Assembly: GCA_003218975.1 (NCBI GenBank)
Contig: QHPD01000119.1
Coordinates: 1-33,283, forward strand
Length of the DNA: 33,283 nt
Direction of reading: 5' to 3'
Source: Verrucomicrobiota bacterium
GTDB taxonomy: Bacteria; Verrucomicrobiota; Verrucomicrobiia; Chthoniobacterales; UBA10450
Shown here: positions 24,771-33,238 of the stretch, in pieces
Layout of the letters: the number at the start of each line of letters is the position of its first letter
Position numbering within the stretch: position 1 is the stretch's first letter
The notes under the pieces: model-generated
Seen by the model: only the letters and a program-made list of their open reading frames with translations
Database searches by the model: none
What the model was told of the DNA's origin: nothing
Translations under genes and position numbers: made by a program

Positions 24771-25574
24771 ATGCCCAAACACACGCTTACTGGCAATATC
24801 AAACGGCACCGCGCTTTTCACTCCAGGGTCCTGGGAAACCGGCGCGATGTGCTCGTCTATTTGCCGCCTGGTTATCGGCGTTTCTCGTCGAGACGGTACC
24901 CGGTCTTATATCTGCACGACGGGCAGAATGTTTTCGACGCTGCCACTTCGTTTGCCGGAGTCGAGTGGGGCGTCGATGAAACCGCGCAGCGATTGATCCA
25001 TCGAAAACTGATCGAGCCGCTCATCATCGTGGCGGTGGCAAACATCGGCGAAGAACGAATCCACGAATACGCGCCGACGCCAGGTCTGATCGAACCGAAA
25101 GACCACCCCAGAAAGCGCAGCCGCGGCCTGGCCCGCATTTACGGGCAATTTTTGATCGAAGAATTGAAGCCGTTCATTGATAAACAATATCGAACGAAGC
25201 GAGATGCAAAATTTACGGGGCTGGGTGGATCATCGCTGGGCGGTTTGGCCACACTGGCGATGGGAATTTTGTATTCAGAGGTATTCACACGTTTAATTGT
25301 GATGTCGCCATCGATTTGGTGGGACGATTACGCGATTTTCCGCCTGGTGGGCATACTGGGTGAAAAGCCGCCGCTGAAAATCTGGCTCGACACCGGTACA
25401 GCCGAGCCGGGCTGGGAACTGGCGCGCGACTTACGCAATTACTTAATCGACAAAGGCTGGCAGCTCGATGTCGATCTTACTTATCTCGAAGTCAAAGGCG
25501 CCGATCACAGCGAAGCCGCTTGGGCCGCGCGAGTCGAGGCGGCGTTGCGTTTTCTGTATCCGCCAACAAAATAA
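24771..25574 (+). CDS. Enterochelin-esterase-like alpha/beta-hydrolase
   Basis: A 267-residue putative esterase. It has the family's RRDVLVYLPPGYR near the N-terminus, YPVLYLHDGQNVFD, the nucleophile in GLGGSSLGGLATLAMG (GxSxG) and the final histidine in GADHSEAAWAARVE. No signal peptide is visible, so it acts in the cytoplasm. The frame is open from TTG 24732, but ATG 24771 (MPKHTL) is the likely start. The hydrolysed ester is unknown. It sits back to back with the other esterase gene, with 129 bp between the two starts. Confidence 0.8.
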   Translation: MPKHTLTGNIKRHRAFHSRVLGNRRDVLVYLPPGYRRFSSRRYPVLYLHDGQNVFDAATSFAGVEWGVDETAQRLIHRKLIEPLIIVAVANIGEERIHEYAPTPGLIEPKDHPRKRSRGLARIYGQFLIEELKPFIDKQYRTKRDAKFTGLGGSSLGGLATLAMGILYSEVFTRLIVMSPSIWWDDYAIFRLVGILGEKPPLKIWLDTGTAEPGWELARDLRNYLIDKGWQLDVDLTYLEVKGADHSEAAWAARVEAALRFLYPPTK

Positions 25575-25584
25575 ATTCCGCAGA

Positions 25585-25620
25585 CCGGTGGGCTGAACCT
25601 CGCCCCTACCTTCCCACCGG
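25585..25620. repeat. Perfect 8-bp inverted repeat after the esterase gene
   Basis: CCGGTGGG (25585-25592) pairs with CCCACCGG (25613-25620) around a 20-nt loop that contains CGCCCCTACC, the same end sequence as the repeat at 4442-4525. It lies 11 bp after the esterase stop and has no T tract, so it may be a transcript-end structure or a repeat scrap. Confidence 0.45.
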
Positions 25621-25710
25621 CGGAACCGGCGGAGGATTAGGCGGCAACGGTTCAGGAGGCGGCGTGGGTGTCGGCGGAGCTGGTTTGGGCGGTGACGGTT
25701 GATCTGGCAT
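25606..25710 (-). CDS. Possible tiny proline-rich ORF
   Basis: A 34-codon frame starts MPDQPSPPKPAP and continues as nearly pure P-x-P; a six-codon longer version begins at 25728. About 60 percent of the residues are proline. No ribosome site is convincing, and the DNA is a G-rich tract on the plus strand that would yield such a frame by chance. It is reported only because short P-rich frames can be real. Confidence 0.2.
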   Translation of the reverse strand: MPDQPSPPKPAPPTPTPPPEPLPPNPPPVPPVGR

Positions 25711-25796
25711 GGTCCAGTCTCGTGCCATGTCGAGTGAAGTCCAGATCGAGATATCTTTTGCTGCTATTTGGGTTGGGGCACAGAGGTAAACAATTA

Positions 25797-25825
25797 AGAG
25801 ACTTCTCAACCCGCTCGGAATGACA
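25797..25825. repeat. Decayed single arm of the repeat at 5013-5116
   Basis: AGAGACTTCTCAACCCGCTC..AATGACA matches the right arm of the 5013 element (AGAGATGTCTCGACTCCGCTC..ATGACA) with a few changes. The other arm is not found nearby, so this is a fragment. Confidence 0.5.
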
Positions 25826-25828
25826 AAT

Positions 25829-26629
25829 TCACTGCAGCCACTTGCCGTAAACTTGATAAATGCGAACAAAGCCGCCAATAAAATCCCAATCTTTTTGATA
25901 CGAAAAAGCGCGAGTGCGCGCGGACCAGGTAAGCTCGCGCGGCGATTCCGGATGATTAGGATCGTAAACGAAATAACGCTCGACACCGGGATTCGGAGAC
26001 ACTGATTTTCGCTGATAAACCAGGACGGAATGATTGATGCTAAGACGCGGGTACGTGGTGAGAAAGCCAACGAAAAACTGCCCGCGCGCCAAAGCTGCAT
26101 TCAAACGAGCGTGAGTCTCCTCCTGATACCCGGCGCTCTGCTGAAAAATCATGCGGGCATTGCTGATTCGGAAGTAGCTTGGCCAGCCATGGCCGATGTT
26201 TTCTTGTAAAAATTCCCGACGTGCCTTGCTCATTTCCCGCAGATCCTTGTATCCCGGAAAAACAATTCGTTGATCTTCCGGCAATGGCTCTGCCCAAGGC
26301 GCTCGGTGTGTCACAGCGCGAATGCGGGCAGCCAACGACGTATCATCTAAGGGAGCGCTGCGCGGTTCGAAGCGCGCGAACTTCTTAAATTGCATGGCTG
26401 TGCGGCATAGCACGAAACAGTGGCGCTTATATGCGTCTAGCCTCGTCGCCGACCCTTTCCGTAAAGAAGGGTGTCCTTCGTGATATTCGAACACGGTTTG
26501 GTTGGCGAAGGCGATGGTATCGCGATCGAAACGAAACTCCGCCCCTGCCGCATTCGTGCACGCCAACGTAACAGTGGCGAACGCGCCGAGCCAGCAAAAA
26601 CCCGCAGATGAGCAAAAATTGCCGAGCAT
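25829..26629 (-). CDS. Secreted protein with possible papain-like (C39-type) triad
   Basis: A 266-residue protein with an N-terminal signal sequence (MLGNFCSSAGFCWLGAFATVTLACTNAAGAEF, cleavage near AGA). Three stretches resemble papain-fold peptidases: RHCFVLCRTAMQFKKF with candidate nucleophile cysteine, SINHSVLVYQR with a histidine starting a beta-strand, and YFVYDPNHPE with an acidic/asparagine partner. YDPN after an NHSVLVY strand is typical of C39-like domains, but the cysteine motif is not diagnostic, so function is inferred only. The ATG at 26629 follows accA's stop by 4 bp and a GTG sits one codon upstream, so it is probably co-transcribed with accA. Confidence 0.55.
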   Translation of the reverse strand: MLGNFCSSAGFCWLGAFATVTLACTNAAGAEFRFDRDTIAFANQTVFEYHEGHPSLRKGSATRLDAYKRHCFVLCRTAMQFKKFARFEPRSAPLDDTSLAARIRAVTHRAPWAEPLPEDQRIVFPGYKDLREMSKARREFLQENIGHGWPSYFRISNARMIFQQSAGYQEETHARLNAALARGQFFVGFLTTYPRLSINHSVLVYQRKSVSPNPGVERYFVYDPNHPESPRELTWSARTRAFSYQKDWDFIGGFVRIYQVYGKWLQ

Positions 26630-26633
26630 CACA

Positions 26634-27620
26634 TCAAGATCGCGCCGAAGCAGTGGCCGCTTTGTCTCCGGTGAAGCTGCCGAACCGGCGAAATTTTTCG
26701 TAACGCTGCTTTAGCAGTTCATCAATCGGGATCTTGGATATCTGCGCGAGGTTCCGGCGCAGCGCGCTGCCCAAATTCTTCGTAGCCGTATCATAGTCGC
26801 GATGTGCTCCGCCTTCCGGCTCGGGGACAATCTCATCGACTACTTCAAGCTTTAACAGATCCTGCGCAGTCAGTTTGAGCGCCTCGGCCGCTTCGGCAGC
26901 ATGACGCCGGTCTCGCCACAAAATCGCCGAGCACGCTTCCGGGCTGATGACCGAATAGTAAGCGTTCTCGAGGATCAACACACGATCGGCCACGCCGATG
27001 CCCAGTGCGCCGCCCGAGCCGCCCTCGCCGATGACGGCCGCGATAATCGGCGCGCGCAGCCTGATCATTTCGCGAAGATTGACCGCAATCGCTTCGGAAA
27101 TGTGGCGTTCTTCCGAACCGATGCCCGGATACGCGCCCGGCGTGTCGATCAATGAAATAATTGGCATCCGGAATTTCTCGCCCAGCCACATCACGCGCAG
27201 CGCCTTTCGATATCCCTCGGGATGGGCGCACCCAAAATTGCGCATCACGTTTTCCTTCGTGTTACGACCTTTCTGGTGAGTAATAACCACGCAGCGCTGC
27301 CCGTCGAACATGGCGAGACCACAAGGCATTGCTCGATCGTCTGCAAAACGCCGGTCGCCATGCAGTTCGCTCCAGTCTGTAAAACATCGTTCAATGTAAT
27401 CGAGAGCAAACGGCCGCTGCGTATGCCGCGCGATCTGTACACGCTGCCAGGCCGTCAGGTTGCCGTAAACCTGGCGGCGCGTGTCGCGCAGCTTCGCCTC
27501 AATCGCCGCCACGGCCGAATCAAGGTCGACATCATGCTTATCGGAATGCGTCTTCAAATCCTGCAACCGCCGTTCCAAGTCGAAGATCGGCTTTTCAAAG
27601 TCGAGCGGCTGGATGTCCAT
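26634..27620 (-). CDS. accA: Acetyl-CoA carboxylase carboxyltransferase subunit alpha
   Basis: A 328-residue subunit that, with AccD, moves CO2 from biotin to acetyl-CoA to make malonyl-CoA for fatty acid synthesis. Hallmarks are the N-terminal coiled segment (FEKPIFDLERRLQDL), WSELHGDRRFADD, ITHQKGRNTKENVMRNFG, LIDTPGAYPGIGSEER and GEGGSGGALGIGVAD. The length is normal. The ATG at 27620 (MDIQPLDFE) is preferred to the TTG two codons upstream. It is followed, in the same direction, by the secreted protein and preceded by the LysM gene. Confidence 0.95.
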   Translation of the reverse strand: MDIQPLDFEKPIFDLERRLQDLKTHSDKHDVDLDSAVAAIEAKLRDTRRQVYGNLTAWQRVQIARHTQRPFALDYIERCFTDWSELHGDRRFADDRAMPCGLAMFDGQRCVVITHQKGRNTKENVMRNFGCAHPEGYRKALRVMWLGEKFRMPIISLIDTPGAYPGIGSEERHISEAIAVNLREMIRLRAPIIAAVIGEGGSGGALGIGVADRVLILENAYYSVISPEACSAILWRDRRHAAEAAEALKLTAQDLLKLEVVDEIVPEPEGGAHRDYDTATKNLGSALRRNLAQISKIPIDELLKQRYEKFRRFGSFTGDKAATASARS

Positions 27621-27627
27621 AGGCAAG

Positions 27628-27719
27628 GTTAAAAAGTTACAACGTTAAAAAGGTCACAACGTCCAGCAACTCGCGGCCGTGTCCATTCGGGTCCGTTTTA
27701 AGATGGTAACTCTTTTAAC
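27628..27719. repeat. GTTAAAAA-type direct and inverted repeats between the LysM gene and accA
   Basis: GTTAAAAAGTTACAAC (27628-27643) is repeated at once as GTTAAAAAGGTCACAAC (27644-27660). Its complement appears at 27706-27719 as GTAACTCTTTTAAC. The whole could fold into an A/T-rich stem with a loop of about 45-60 nt. It may terminate transcription from the LysM gene. Confidence 0.5.
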
Positions 27720-27729
27720 TTTTTTAAAC

Positions 27730-28572
27730 TCAGTCGGTAATCGTGACAGGCGTCTTATTGTTTACAAGGCTGCTGATCTCCTCGACATCAGTGGCCGCCA
27801 GCCCAAGCCCAGTCGGCGGCGGCGGCTGATCGAGATTCGGATGCGCTGAGTCGGGCACCGAGTAGAGCGTGTGTGCCGACGCGCCCGCCAGGCGGATCCA
27901 ACGCGTGCTACCAGCATAATCCTTGCTGCCAAGCCCGACGCGTTTCCCGTTTTTCCAAGCCATAGTCTCCGCAACCTTCGCCGTGATTTTCGAAGGCTTT
28001 TTCGCGGGCAACTTCACCTCACGCACGTGATATTGCTTGAAAAACGCCCCGTGGTTCAGCACCACGATTACTTTTGCCTTCGGCTGAATCAGCAAAGAAA
28101 AATCGGGATGCGAAATGAGCAGGTGTTCGCCGATGTGCAACATCGTGCCGCTCATATTGTTCATCCGCATGATGAGTTCGGGTGTCGTTTTGAGTTTCCG
28201 TGCGATCTTTGCCAGCACGTCTCCGGAGACTACCACGTATTCTGTTTTTTCCGGCGACGGATAACGAGAGAGCAAAATGTCCACGTTCACTTCGCCGAGT
28301 AAATCCTTGGCTTCTTCAGCATGCAACCCGGCGGGATATTTTTGAATGAAAGCGATCAACGCGTCCCGTGCTTCGGCCAATTTGCCTTCCTGACGCAGTT
28401 GTGCCGCCGCCTGAAATTCGGGGAGACTGATGTCTGGTGTCGGCGCCGGTGCAACTTCCCCGCGCTGCTCCTTTTTAACTTCCATTTCTTCCTTGATGAA
28501 CGCGTTGTAACCAAACCATGCGGCGCCCCCGAAGATGATCAGTGCCAGTAGCAACAGAATGAGCCACTTCAT
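27730..28572 (-). CDS. LysM protein with degenerate L,D-transpeptidase-like domain
   Basis: A 280-residue protein with an N-terminal membrane anchor (LILLLLALIIFGGAAWFGY) and an extracellular or periplasmic body. Residues 52-97 form a short helical repeat. A LysM module spans about 110-155 (YVVVSGDVLAKIARKLKTTPELIMRMNNM..LHIGEHLLI). The C-terminal third resembles a YkuD/L,D-transpeptidase domain (VIVVLNHGAFFKQYHVREV, GSTRWIRL, LGLAATDVEEISSLVNNKTPVTI). The SHGCIRM-like catalytic cysteine motif is absent: the segment that should hold it reads TGLGLAATD. It is probably a non-catalytic, peptidoglycan-binding protein. Confidence 0.7.
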   Translation of the reverse strand: MKWLILLLLALIIFGGAAWFGYNAFIKEEMEVKKEQRGEVAPAPTPDISLPEFQAAAQLRQEGKLAEARDALIAFIQKYPAGLHAEEAKDLLGEVNVDILLSRYPSPEKTEYVVVSGDVLAKIARKLKTTPELIMRMNNMSGTMLHIGEHLLISHPDFSLLIQPKAKVIVVLNHGAFFKQYHVREVKLPAKKPSKITAKVAETMAWKNGKRVGLGSKDYAGSTRWIRLAGASAHTLYSVPDSAHPNLDQPPPPTGLGLAATDVEEISSLVNNKTPVTITD

Positions 28573-28798
28573 GGATGTAAGCTACGAATCGTGCAGGCAG
28601 TGAATCTCAGCGCTCTCACTTAGGATCGTTTACATAAGCAGCGGGTCGTTGGCAAGGCGCGTGGCGTCTTACACGAGACCGTGATATGGGCGAGGTTCGA
28701 CAACGATCAGGTTCAAAATGTGCGTCAACGGAACTGACGATTGGCGTCGAGAATTCGTTGACTCGACTTTCACGCGTCCAAGTCGCATTATTCATGCG

Positions 28799-31700
28799 AT
28801 GCGTCTGAGGATGATTTCCCTCCTCTCAAAATGGCCGCTTGTTCGCCAAATTCGCGAACGCAAGGTTGGCACCGGTCTCGAATCGATGTCGGACAAGACG
28901 CGTGCGCTGCATGCCAGGACAGATAGTGCGCAGGTCGCGCGCTCGATTTGTCCTTACTGCGGAGTCGGATGTGGGCAGCTCATTTACCATAAGGACGGGA
29001 AACTGATTTCAATCGAGGGCGACCCGGAAAGTCCAATCAGCCAGGGAAATCTTTGTCCAAAGGGCGCAGCGTCATATCAACTGCTCACGCATTCGCGACG
29101 CGAAGCGAAAATGAAATATCGCGCGCCGCGGGCGAAAACGTGGAGTGAAATTTCACTCGATCGCGCCATGGACATGGTGGCGGAGCGCGTTTGGGAATCG
29201 CGCAAGCGCACGTTTGTTCGTGAAAAAGACGGATCGGCAGTCAATCATACGACCGCGATTTGTCACCTCGGCGGCGCGACGCTGGATAACGAAGAAAATT
29301 ATCTGATCAAAAAACTTTTCACCGCCGGCCTGGGCATGGTCTGCGTGTCCAACCAGGCCCGCATATGACATAGCAGCACGGTGCCCGGTCTGGGCACCTC
29401 CTTTGGCCGAGGCGGAGCTACGACCGCGCAACAAGATCTAGCCAACGCGGATTGTATTTTAATCGAAGGCTCCTCCATGGCTGAGGCGCATCCGGTCGGT
29501 TTTCGCTGGGTGATGAAAGCGAAGGAGCGCGGCGCGACAATCATCCATGTCGATCCGCGTTTTTCGCGCACCAGCGCGCTGGCCGATATCTGGGTGCCGC
29601 TGCGCGCCGGCACCGACATTGCCTTTCTCGGCGGACTCATCAGACACCTCATCGAGAACGACCTCTTCTTTCGCGAGTACGTTGTTCATTACACGAATGC
29701 CTCCTGCATCTTGAGCGACGAATTCCGCGACCCGGAAGATAACGCGGATGGCTATTTCTCCGGTTGGAACGAAGAGAAGCGCGCCTACGAGGGTGACAGC
29801 TGGTTCTACAAAGGCAACGATCTGAGTCGTCCACAGCGCGACCTCACATTGCAAGATCCACAATGTGTTTTTCAGAAATTGAAACGGCATTTCTCCCGCT
29901 ATACACCAGAGATGGTGGAGAAAATCTGCGGCGTTCCGCCGGAGCTCTTCCATAAGGTCGCGGACGCGCTCGTTGCAGCATCAGGGCCCGAGAGGACCGC
30001 CGCGGTTTGCTACGCAGTAGGGTGGACGCAGCATTCCAAGGGAGTGCAGATCATTCGCACGGCTGCGATCTTGCAGTTGCTGCTAGGGAATATCGGCCGG
30101 CCTGGCGGGGGAATTCTCGCGTTACGCGGGCACGCTTCGATCCAGGGTTCGACCGATATCCCGACCCTTTACGACATTCTTCCCGGCTACCTGACAATGC
30201 CGCACAAAGGCGACGAGACGCTTCAACAGTATCTCGATAAATACACGAAAAAGACCGGCCTCTGGGCGGATTACCCGAAATACCTCGTCAGCACGATCAA
30301 GGCGTATTACGGGAAGCACGCGACCGCACAGAACGATTTCGGCTACAGTTGGCTTCCCAAACTCACCGGCAACCATTCCTTCTTCGAATTTCTTTACGAC
30401 ATGCTCGATGGAAAGATGGAAGGCATGTTTTTGATGGGACAGAACCCAGCCGTCGGCGCGCCCAATTCGCGGCTCCAGCGAAAAGCGCTGTCGAAACTGA
30501 AATGGCTGGTCGTGCGAGACATGGTGGAAATCGAGTCGGCGAATTTCTGGCGCGAATCACCGGAGATCGAGCGCGGAGAATTAATGCCCGAGGATATCGA
30601 GACAGAAGTTTTCTTTTTCCCAGCCGCCGGTCATGCCGAAAAGGAAGGGGCATTCACCAACACGCAGCGGCTTTTGCAATGGCGCGAGAAGGCCGTTGAT
30701 CCGCCCGGGGATTGTCGCTCCGACGCGTGGTTCGTTCATCAACTTGCATTGCGCTTGAAGGCGAAAGCAAAAGCATCGGACGACCCGATCGACGAACCAT
30801 TGCGCGCGCTCGACTGGTGGTATCCCGAGGACGAACTCGGCGAGCCGAAAATGGAGGCGGTGCTCGCGGAGATTAACGGCTGGAAGACAGCAATTCAGCC
30901 TAACGAGTCCGGCGTTCTCTTCGAGCAAGATCGGCAAGGCCAACCTCATCACGGCCCGCAGGTGAATGGTTTCGCCGAATTGAAAGCCGACGGGTCCACT
31001 GCATGCGGCTGCTGGATTTATTCCGGCGTTTTTGGCCGCGATGGCGTGAACAAGGCAAACTCACGCAAACCCAAAGGCTATCTCGGCCACGGCTGGGGTT
31101 TCAGTTGGCCGAGCGATCGCCGGATCATTTACAATCGTGCCAGTGCGCGACCGGACGGCAGTCCTTGGAGCGAACGGAAAAAATTGGTCTGGTGGGACTC
31201 GGAAAAATGGACGGGTATAGACGTTCCGGGCTTCGTAAAGGGAAAAGCTCCGGAGTACCAACCGGATGAAGCCGCAGAAGGCTTGGATGCCATTCCCGGT
31301 GATGCGCCATTTATTCTGCACGAGGATGGACTGGGCTGGCTTTATGTTCCGAAAGGTTTGCAGGACGGGCCGTTGCCGACTCATTATGAGCCGCTCGAGT
31401 CCCCTGTCTCAAACGAACTTTATTCGCACGACACCAATCCGCCCGTGAACTGGTTTACACGTGGCGAAAATCGCTTTGCGCCGCCGGGCGATACAAGGTT
31501 TCCATTTGTGCTGACCACTTATCGGCTGACCGAACACCATACCGCCGGCGGCATGTCGCGCTTTCTCAGTCATCTCGCGGAATTGCAGCCGGAAATGTTC
31601 GCCGAGATTTCGCCGGAGTTGGCCACTCAGCTTAAGATCGACAATGGCGATTACATCTGCGTCGTTACTTTGCGCGGCGCAATCGAAGCGCGCGCTCTCG

Positions 31701-32035
31701 TCAGTCGCCGGATTCGGCCGTTGCGCATCAATGGCAAGGAAGTGCACCAAGTCGCGTTGCCCTACCATTACGGGACGGCCGGAGTAGTGCGCGGTGGCGC
31801 GGCCAATGATCTTCTCACCGTCTCCGGCGAACCGAACGTCACCATCATGGAAGCCAAGGCGCTCACCTGCAACGTCGTGCCCGGGCGTCTGCCGCGTGGA
31901 CGCGCCTTCGGCGACTTCCTCGAGAAATACGCGCCGCAAGCAGGACTGTCGCCTATTCATCCCGAACAACCGCCGCTGGGCGCGCGCAAAGGCCGAGAAA
32001 AGATCCACGGTCACGCGCAGGAAGGAAAAACATGA
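28799..32035 (+). CDS. Selenocysteine-containing formate dehydrogenase catalytic subunit
   Basis: Molybdenum/tungsten bis-MGD formate dehydrogenase that oxidises formate to CO2. The [4Fe-4S] site is CPYCGVGC..LCPKG. The frame then runs to NQARI, a TGA (29366-29368) and HSSTVPGLGTSFGRGG, exactly where this family has its catalytic Sec or Cys, so TGA codes Sec190 of about 1078 residues. Reading TGA as stop would split the gene at 29368. Middle and C-terminal molybdopterin domains follow (MFLMGQNPAVGAPN, TYRLTEHHTAGGMSR, PYHYGTAGVVRGGAANDLL). Start: ATG 28799, with 28811 (MISLLSKWPLVRQ) a good alternative. No twin-arginine signal is seen, so the enzyme should face the cytoplasm. Its stop overlaps an ATG with a strong SD, followed by repeat copy C. 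The 226-bp upstream gap shows no other gene. Confidence 0.93.
29366..29398 (+). promoter_or_regulatory. UGA-Sec codon and bacterial SECIS hairpin
   Basis: After the TGA (29366-29368) come 11 nt, then a perfect 7-bp stem GGTGCCC (29380-29386) and GGGCACC (29392-29398) with loop GGTCT (29387-29391). The distance from TGA to the GGTCT loop is 18 nt. This matches, in distance and loop sequence, the E. coli fdhF SECIS that SelB binds. The bulged U of the E. coli version is not seen. Confidence 0.85.
32019..32034 (+). promoter_or_regulatory. Strong Shine-Dalgarno and orphan ATG at the fdh catalytic-subunit stop
   Basis: AGGAAGGA (32019-32026) is 5 nt before the ATG at 32032, which overlaps the TGA of the catalytic subunit. 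The ATG opens a 62-codon frame through repeat copy C, not the ferredoxin subunit. Confidence 0.65.
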
Positions 32036-32044
32036 GCGCGAATT

Positions 32045-32200
32045 TCTGGAGAGCGCACGCGTCCCGCGTGCTGGCGAGCGCGTCCTCGCGATCGCGGATT
32101 TTCTCTGTGCATTTCTATTCGCGGCTGCTTGCGAAATCCAAAGCAAAGATTGTTTCGGCGCGACGCCGGAACCAACACGCGAGACGCGTGCGCTACCCAA
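32045..32200 (+). repeat. Operon repeat copy C (between the formate dehydrogenase genes)
   Basis: Inverted ends: CTGGAGAGCGCACGCGTCCC on the left and GACGCGTGCGCTACCCAA on the right. The inner hairpin is GTTTCGGCG/CGCCGGAAC. It is nearly the same length as copy A (156 versus 155 bp). The frame from ATG 32032 to TGA 32218-32220 runs through it. A two-codon frame ATG AAA TAA (32217-32225) then overlaps the ferredoxin-subunit ATG at 32225. Confidence 0.85.
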
Positions 32201-32224
32201 TCCGCGTCATCCGCGCATGAAATA

Positions 32225-33082
32225 ATGATCGGCGAGGGAACACAAAGCACGAACCAGCGCCGGCACAATTACGTGCAGGAAAATGTCGAGGTCGGCTTCT
32301 TCACCGATCCGACAGTGTGCATCGGTTGCAAAGCGTGCGAAGTCGCGTGCAAAGAATGGAACGAAGTGCCCGACGACGGCTTTACTTGGTCCGGGAATTC
32401 TTACGATAACACCGGACGGCTCGGCGCATCGACTTGGCGGCACGTCTTGTTTCTCGAACAGGACCGACCAAAGGGACAGCAAGTTGTCGGTTCGTTGGGC
32501 AATGGAGAAGATCCATTTCGCTGGGTTTTCCTTTCGGACGTTTGCAAGCACTGCGAGGAAGCAGGCTGCCTCGAAGCGTGTCCAACCGGTTCAATCGTGA
32601 GGACTGAAGTCGGCTCTGTTTTTGTGCAGAACGACGTGTGCAACGGCTGCGGATATTGCATCGTGTCGTGCCCTTTTGGCGTAATCGATCGCCGGCCGGA
32701 ACCGCTGCCCGACGCCGGCGGCGCGTTTAAATGCACGTTCTGTTATGATCGACAAAAAAGCGGGTTGGTGCCCGCGTGCGCAAAAGTTTGTCCAACCGAA
32801 TCGATTGTCTTTGGGCGGCTTGACGATTTGCGTGCGCGCGCGTCACAACGCGTGCAGCAGCTCAAACAAAACGGATACGACGACGCACAAGTCTACGATC
32901 CTCTGGAGACTTCAGTTCGCGGAATTCACGCGTTCTTTCTGATTCTCGGCGAACCAGAAGCGTACGGGCTTCCTCCAAAGCCACAGGTCCCGACGATTTA
33001 TTTGAAATCCGCATGGACCTCCGCCATCGCGACCGCAATCGGTGCGCTCATCATAATACTGTGCGCTTTCGCATTTCTATGA
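32225..33082 (+). CDS. Formate dehydrogenase iron-sulfur subunit
   Basis: A 285-residue electron-transfer subunit with four [4Fe-4S] cluster motifs: CIGCKACEVAC, CKHCEEAGCLEACP, CNGCGYCIVSCPFG and CTFCYDR...CAKVCP. A C-terminal membrane helix (AWTSAIATAIGALIIILCAFAFL) anchors it, as in the FdnH/FdoH type. Chosen start is ATG 32225 (MIGEGTQ). The frame is open from 32129 only because it runs through repeat copy C. No Shine-Dalgarno is visible. It probably passes electrons from the catalytic subunit to a membrane cytochrome or quinone subunit. Its own stop overlaps an ATG (33079) that opens a frame into repeat copy D. Confidence 0.92.
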   Translation: MIGEGTQSTNQRRHNYVQENVEVGFFTDPTVCIGCKACEVACKEWNEVPDDGFTWSGNSYDNTGRLGASTWRHVLFLEQDRPKGQQVVGSLGNGEDPFRWVFLSDVCKHCEEAGCLEACPTGSIVRTEVGSVFVQNDVCNGCGYCIVSCPFGVIDRRPEPLPDAGGAFKCTFCYDRQKSGLVPACAKVCPTESIVFGRLDDLRARASQRVQQLKQNGYDDAQVYDPLETSVRGIHAFFLILGEPEAYGLPPKPQVPTIYLKSAWTSAIATAIGALIIILCAFAFL

Positions 33083-33099
33083 GCGAACAAACAGGAAGA

Positions 33100-33230
33100 T
33101 TGGGTAGCGTACGCGTCTCGCGTGTCGGTGAGCGCGTCCTCGCGACCGCGAACTCCCCTTGTGAATTCTCACCGCTCTTAGTCGAACGCATGAGGCCGAA
33201 ACCAGCACGCGTGACGCCTGCGCTACCCAG
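33100..33230 (+). repeat. Operon repeat copy D (after the formate dehydrogenase iron-sulfur gene)
   Basis: Inverted ends TTGGGTAGCGTACGCGTC and GACGCCTGCGCTACCCAG. It is shorter than the others (131 bp) because part of the interior is missing; only GGCCGAAACC remains of the inner hairpin. A 51-codon frame from ATG 33079 reads through it and stops at TAG 33232-33234, 4 nt before the next ATG. Confidence 0.8.
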
Positions 33231-33238
33231 ATAGCTGT

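Noticed and set aside
28660-28720. GGTTCGA/GGTTCAA strings suggestive of a tRNA T-loop
   Set aside because: No acceptor, D or anticodon stems can be built around them.
28718-28798. Possible Tat signal (WRREFVDS) in an N-terminal extension of the formate dehydrogenase
   Set aside because: No hydrophobic stretch follows and the extension does not resemble the family; the start at 28799 or 28811 fits better.
32129-32224. N-terminal extension of the formate dehydrogenase ferredoxin subunit
   Set aside because: Encoded by repeat copy C; the protein family begins near MIGEGTQ.
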